Shown here: positions 60,222 to 64,000 of the stretch, piece by piece | How the letters are laid out: every line of letters begins with the position of its first letter | Numbering within the stretch: the stretch's first letter is position 1 | NCBI RefSeq assembly: GCF_900113925.1 | Contig: NZ_FORD01000017.1 | Location: 1-64,000 of the forward strand | From: Nitrosomonas sp. Nm34 | GTDB taxonomy: Bacteria > Pseudomonadota > Gammaproteobacteria > Burkholderiales > Nitrosomonadaceae | Direction of reading: 5' to 3' | Length of the DNA: 64,000 nucleotides | Notes under the pieces: model-generated | What the model was told of the DNA's origin: nothing | Database searches by the model: none | What the model saw: only the letters and a program-made list of their open reading frames with translations | Made by a program: the position numbers and the translations under genes

Positions 60222-60310
60222 TTCCATTTCTCAATCCATACTGACTTTGTCGGCTTCACCTAACCGTAATATTTATCCTGTCTACAGCTCGCCTTCGTAT
60301 CATTCTGAGA
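60222..60310 (-). repeat. Family-1 MITE-like element, copy 5 (inverted, right end lost)
   Basis: Starts TTCCATTTCTCAATCCATA after a TAA and keeps the core CTGTCTACAGCTCGCCTTCG in reverse orientation. After CATTCTGAGA the expected AAATGGAA end is replaced by TGCCGTCTCGG, so this copy is degenerate or truncated. No right-hand duplication can be assigned. Confidence 0.75.
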
Positions 60311-61010
60311 TGCCGTCTCGGTATGAGGCGTGCCAATACTCAGTGATTTCTTCAATAGAAATGAGCTTTAGATCACTGATTGCAAAGTTGCTGCAGCATG
60401 ATGGTGATCGCCTTGGGCAAAGCAAAGATTGCTCGATCCTTGATTCCAGTTGCTTGTAGGAGCATTCGTCGATCATCCATAGCGCTTTTATGATTCTTGC
60501 TTTGCTGCAGCCCCTTCATTCCACAAAACTCAGCATACCTCAGTCCTCTTATTGGCCTTTACACGAACTCCGGGTACATTTGGGCAAACATATTCACTTT
60601 GTTTGTGGAATTAGTCGGTATTGCAGGCGCAATTACATTACTTTACCGGATCCAAGGGTAGCTTCTCCCAAAAAATTTAATTGTTGGAGTTACATAAAGA
60701 GGAGGATGGCTAATTGAATCCTCTGGGTTTTTCAATGAATCAATAGTTTAAGCCGAGCTGCGGTGCCGGATTTCTTCTGTTGATGAACACACCCTGCAAC
60801 TCTACCGGTGATAGGTGTGTCAATCGACTCCAGCAATCGACAAAGATTGAATTACTCTATTCATATGAGAGATTTTTGGATCGTTTAACAGAAAGTGTGT
60901 TCCAACTAATTAACTTTATATATTTCTTACTTTAATAGAGAATAACTTTTATTTCTCGACATAGGCTTGCCCATTCTTCTAAATTTCATAATTTGGATAC
61001 CGTATCTCTT
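60311..61010. other. Gene-poor spacer before pcm
   Basis: About 700 bases. Short frames at 60247-60459 and 60490-60717 on the + strand have no recognisable domains, and the first begins inside the repeat copy. The minus strand also shows only broken stretches. This could be a decayed mobile or accessory gene, but I cannot name it. Confidence 0.4.
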
Positions 61011-61766
61011 ATGAACTCATCAGCTCGCGCGTTGATATCATTATGGATAGTCAGCATCCTGTTGATTCACAGTCTGATTGCTCTTACCGGATGCAGCGGA
61101 GTTTCACGAGAGGACTCGCGGCTCAAAGATCCTACGCGTCAAACCGAACGCGACAGTATGGTGGATGAACAGATCATTCCTCAGGGAATTAAGGACCCGA
61201 AGATCCTGAGTGCAATGCGCCATGTTCCTCGCCATAAGTTCGTTCCCTCCGGTTACTCTGATCTGGCCTATTATGACATTCCTCTCCCGATCGGCCACGG
61301 CCAGACGATCTCGCAACCTTCTCTTGTTGCGCTCATGACCGAAGCGCTGGCATTGGAAGGAGCCAAGAGAGTGCTTGAGATAGGAACCGGTTCAGGATAC
61401 CAGTCTGCGGTTTTGGCTGAGATTGTGCCGGATGTCTTCACCATAGAAATCGTCCAGCCCTTGGCGACAAAAGCCGCGCATACACTGGCAGAGCTGGGTT
61501 ACCGCAACATCCACGCACGCGTTGGTGATGGCTATCGAGGCTGGCCTGAAGAAGCGCCTTTCGATGCCATTATTGTAACCGCCGCACCCGATCATGTACC
61601 GCAACCGCTCCTTGATCAGCTCGCGGTTGGGGGGCGGCTGATTCTGCCAGTTGGCCGCGACTACCAGACCCTGGAGCTCCATTACCGGACTGCTAAAGGC
61701 TTTGAGCGCAAAATCATTACGCTCGTGCGGTTTGTCCCGTTAGTGCGCGAGAGACAACCAGAGTAG
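61011..61766 (+). CDS. pcm: Protein-L-isoaspartate O-methyltransferase with lipoprotein signal
   Basis: SAM enzyme that repairs isoaspartyl residues in aged proteins. It has the PIMT segments MRHVPRHKFVP (~63-73), IGHGQTISQPSLVALMTEAL (~87-106) and EIGTGSGYQSAVLAEIVP (~116). It also has an N-terminal extension with a hydrophobic stretch (LISLWIVSILLIHSLIALTGC) ending in a lipobox with Cys28, so it may be an envelope lipoprotein, unlike the usual cytosolic form. The ATG at 61011 is preferred to a TTG six codons earlier. It stops three bases before the permease gene and is G+C-richer than the backbone. Confidence 0.88.
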   Translation: MNSSARALISLWIVSILLIHSLIALTGCSGVSREDSRLKDPTRQTERDSMVDEQIIPQGIKDPKILSAMRHVPRHKFVPSGYSDLAYYDIPLPIGHGQTISQPSLVALMTEALALEGAKRVLEIGTGSGYQSAVLAEIVPDVFTIEIVQPLATKAAHTLAELGYRNIHARVGDGYRGWPEEAPFDAIIVTAAPDHVPQPLLDQLAVGGRLILPVGRDYQTLELHYRTAKGFERKIITLVRFVPLVRERQPE

Positions 61767-61769
61767 ATC

Positions 61770-63134
61770 GTGGAGATGGAGAAATCTAAGCAAGATCCGT
61801 CTACACTTCCCCGACACATCGGCTGGTTTACGGCTAGCTGCGTCCTTGTCAGTAGTGTGGTCGGCACGGGCATTTTTACCACTACCGGCTTCATGGCCCG
61901 CGACCTCGGCCATCCTGGTGTGATCCTCTCGGTTTGGCTGGTAGGAGCGCTGATCGCGCTCGCAGGGGCTCTCTCTTATAGTGAGCTGGGCGCGGCCTTT
62001 CCTGTCGCCGGCGGAGAATATACATACCTGCGCCGCGCCTATGGGCCATTCCTCGGATTTCTAAGTGGATGGACGTCTTTCACCATCGGCTTTAGCGCTG
62101 CTATTGCCGCAAGTGCCATGAGCTTTGCTGCTTACTTCCTCCAACTCCTTCCGCTTAATGGCGAGGGAAGGTGGCTATCTACAGCCTTAGCCTTAGCCCT
62201 CCTCTGGTCCATTACAGGTTTCCACCTCGCTGGCGGTGGAGCAGGAGGCGCTCTCCAGCGCAGCCTGACGGTGCTGAAGATGGGAGCCATTCTCTTGTTC
62301 ATGGTAGTAGGGCTAATGTTCGGAGCGGGCGACTGGGCACATCTTATTCCCACGGATACTCAGCCTGCCTTCAGCATGGGAGCTTATGTCGTGTCATTGG
62401 TTTTTGTGCTCTATGCCTATTCTGGCTGGAATACCGCGGCGTATCTGGCGGGAGAAATTACTGATCCTGCCCGTACTATTCCCCGCACGATGATTGGCGG
62501 GACCCTTTTCGTGGCATTGCTTTATCTCATGCTGAATGGATTCTATTTTTACGCTCTGCCGGTGACAGAGCTAGCTACGCCACCACTTTTGCCCGTTGCC
62601 GATAAAGTTGCGCGAGCCATGCTGGGCCTCGAAGCCGGCCAATTTGTAACTGTCATCTTGTGCCTTTCAATCGCAGGAGCTGTGAGCGCCATGGTGTGGG
62701 TCGGATCGCGCGTCTACTATGCCATGGCACAAGATGGGTTGATTCCCTTCGTCTTTGCGAATACCTCTGGCAGGCAATGTACTCCGTTCAACGCTATTCT
62801 GCTGCAAAGCCTCTGGGCTTCAGCCTTGATTGTATCGGGGAGCTTCGAGCAATTGGTAATTTATAGCGGTTTTGCGTTGGTGATTTTCAGCGCACTCGCA
62901 GTCGGTGCAGTATTGATTCTACGTCGACGGGAACCGGATTTGCCCCGCCCTTATCGCACGCCTCTTTATCCGTTTATTCCCGCGTTCTATGTGTTGGTGT
63001 CAATCGTCATAGTTGGGAGCGTGCTTTATGAACGGCCGTTAGAAGGAGGGGTGGGAATCGCGACCGTCTTAGCTGGGACGCCACTATACTTACTCTGGCA
63101 TCGATTCCGTCGTATCGGAAAAAAGGGCGCGTGA
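61770..63134 (+). CDS. APC-family amino-acid permease
   Basis: A 454-residue inner-membrane transporter with about 12 helices. Helix 1 carries the substrate-binding break VVGTGIFTTTGFM (~31-43), followed by SELGAAFPVAGGEYTYLRRAYGP-type sequence around residues 72-94. Helix 6 region reads VLYAYSGWNTAAYLAGE, where amino-acid carriers have their second unwound segment. It starts at GTG 61770 directly after pcm, so the two form an operon. Substrate not predictable beyond amino acid or amine. G+C-richer than the dcw genes. Confidence 0.9.
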   Translation: MEMEKSKQDPSTLPRHIGWFTASCVLVSSVVGTGIFTTTGFMARDLGHPGVILSVWLVGALIALAGALSYSELGAAFPVAGGEYTYLRRAYGPFLGFLSGWTSFTIGFSAAIAASAMSFAAYFLQLLPLNGEGRWLSTALALALLWSITGFHLAGGGAGGALQRSLTVLKMGAILLFMVVGLMFGAGDWAHLIPTDTQPAFSMGAYVVSLVFVLYAYSGWNTAAYLAGEITDPARTIPRTMIGGTLFVALLYLMLNGFYFYALPVTELATPPLLPVADKVARAMLGLEAGQFVTVILCLSIAGAVSAMVWVGSRVYYAMAQDGLIPFVFANTSGRQCTPFNAILLQSLWASALIVSGSFEQLVIYSGFALVIFSALAVGAVLILRRREPDLPRPYRTPLYPFIPAFYVLVSIVIVGSVLYERPLEGGVGIATVLAGTPLYLLWHRFRRIGKKGA

Positions 63135-63166
63135 CTTGCAGCAAGGATGCAGCCTTAACCACATTA

Positions 63167-63344
63167 GGGCGCCTCTAAAAATTCAGAGTTCTAACCAAGA
63201 CAATGCGAGAACAAAAAATGTTTCCTTACCTATCACTGATAGGTAAGGAAACATTTTTGTGAACAACGAAGTATGATGGCGAAGCGGGGTAAGCAGGCAA
63301 TCCGTGAAGCGGATGCTCGCAAATATGGATTTTTAGAGGTGTCC
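63167..63344 (+). repeat. Family-2 MITE-like element, copy B (well preserved)
   Basis: 178 bp with terminal inverted repeats GGGCGCCTCTAAAAATTCA and, on the other strand, GGACACCTCTAAAAATCCA. It is flanked by ATTA on both sides (63163-63166 and 63345-63348). The centre is a perfect hairpin around TTTCCTTACCTATCA...TGATAGGTAAGGAAA (63221-63252). It has no coding capacity. It lies about 30 bases after the permease stop, where the hairpin could also end transcription. Confidence 0.9.
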
Positions 63345-63493
63345 ATTAATCAAAAAACGCTTACTTCGAATGCGTTGATCGGTCGCTAAGTTCAATGCTG
63401 CACCCATATGGTGCCGTATCATCGACATCTAAATTTACCTGGAGTATAGTTTATTCCAGAGTAGTCTCCCTTTAATAACCATTTGATTTAAAC

Positions 63494-63865
63494 GTGAGCG
63501 CTTATACTACTCTGAGACAACTAATAGCAAGAGTAACTCCTAATTCATGGGGAGAAAGGGTGGTGTCTATATCTTCTCTGCATCGAGGCGTTGCACACGA
63601 CATCAGATGCTATAAACCTCGCGATTTTCGCGACAAAAAGTCTGATCAGTGTACCGTTTGTGCTTATCCTGATAATTTATCTCGATTTCAAAGACACATT
63701 GGACTGACGTCCAATTTTCTTGCACTGATTGCTTCATATTTTGTTGTCGCATACTTACCCACTAGAGGGTATGGTGATTGGTATTTTGGAGAAGGGCGCG
63801 CGAACGAAATTGATGAGGTGTGCGCTTCTGCTAAAGCGCTACCTGTTGCTCCAAGAGATTATTGA
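63494..63865 (+). CDS. Doubtful hypothetical protein
   Basis: A 123-codon frame starting at GTG with no good ribosome site. It contains one weak hydrophobic stretch (NFLALIASYFVVAYLP) and a lone CTVC pair. No family recognised. It ends just before the glycosyltransferase start. It may be a remnant or chance frame. The ~360 bases before it hold the family-2 repeat and little else. Confidence 0.25.
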   Translation: MSAYTTLRQLIARVTPNSWGERVVSISSLHRGVAHDIRCYKPRDFRDKKSDQCTVCAYPDNLSRFQRHIGLTSNFLALIASYFVVAYLPTRGYGDWYFGEGRANEIDEVCASAKALPVAPRDY

Positions 63866-63867
63866 TC

Positions 63868-64000
63868 GTGGTGTCCCTGCCGATTCGTTCGCTCGCTTTG
63901 ATTGTGCGCACACTCGAGGGAGGGGGGATGCAGCGCATTGTTTTGCAGTTGGCCGAAGCCTTTGCGAGGAGTGGTATCCAGGTGGAGGTCGTAACGGGCC
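63868..64000 (+). CDS. Glycosyltransferase (GT-B, family 4-like), N-terminus only
   Basis: The frame is open to the window edge. It starts at one of two adjacent GTG codons (63868, 63871) and reads SLALIVRTLEGGGMQRIVLQ, then LAEAFARSGIQVEVVTG. A first beta strand, a glycine-rich EGGGMQR loop and a helix ending in a second strand are typical of GT4-type N-terminal domains (compare LEGGGAERV-type starts). This suggests a polysaccharide or LPS gene set continues to the right. Confidence 0.72.
   Translation, partial: MVSLPIRSLALIVRTLEGGGMQRIVLQLAEAFARSGIQVEVVTG

Noticed and set aside
60247-60717. Two small + strand frames as genes
   Set aside because: The first begins within the family-1 repeat. 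Neither has a domain or a ribosome site.

Overview
This window looks like chromosome from a betaproteobacterium, most likely a Nitrosomonas-type ammonia oxidiser. That placement rests on remembered protein families and gene orders and was not checked by a search. Supporting signs are an EarP rhamnosyltransferase next to an EF-P with Arg32, the block gpmA-envC-ctpA-moeB facing yibN-grxC-secB-gpsA, hupB-tRNAVal-tRNAAsp-ppiD, and a long undivided dcw cluster from mraZ to ftsZ. The backbone is moderately AT-rich. The hsd genes (2.6-9.5 kb) and the pcm-permease pair (61.0-63.1 kb) look visibly richer in G+C.

Layout. 1-12 kb is accessory: the end of an IS5-family element that cuts off an amine-oxidase gene, a peroxiredoxin, a ferritin-like protein, a damaged type I restriction-modification operon (hsdM and hsdR each carry a -1 frameshift) with a REP-associated transposase lodged between hsdS and hsdR, a hydrolase/DUF393 pair, and a decayed second copy of the same IS. 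12-31 kb is mostly housekeeping: VOC protein, DUF190-CrcB fluoride pair, ABC exporter, MoeB, CtpA, EnvC, GpmA, the YibN-GrxC-SecB-SH3-GpsA operon, HU, two tRNAs, PpiD, FabI, an incomplete peptide-type ABC operon and an AlkA-like glycosylase. 30.8-48.9 kb is the dcw cluster, led by a promoter with four MraZ boxes at exact 10-bp spacing and closed by a hairpin terminator after ftsZ. 49-64 kb is looser and mosaic: an acyltransferase, a broken ferric-reductase-like gene with a 27-residue membrane peptide coupled to its end, an exonuclease/GIY-YIG fusion, a GNAT enzyme, earP-efp, a methyltransferase, an apparently lipid-anchored isoaspartyl methyltransferase with an APC permease, and the start of a glycosyltransferase.

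The main structure beyond the genes is two families of small non-coding mobile repeats. Family 1 is a ~101-bp element with ~18-bp terminal inverted repeats. It has five copies, and three of them sit between TTA/TAA target duplications. Family 2 is a ~178-bp element with two copies; one is well preserved, with an ATTA duplication and a strong internal hairpin. Neither encodes a protein. There are also a REP/RAYT unit and two in-frame palindromes inside hsdM. I found no CRISPR array, prophage or rRNA, and no clearly new multigene system. The most unusual points are the repeat families, the repeat-riddled hsd operon, the predicted PIMT lipoprotein, and substitutions at catalytic positions (Cys in place of Ser in a hydrolase elbow, Phe in place of Cys in a rhodanese loop).
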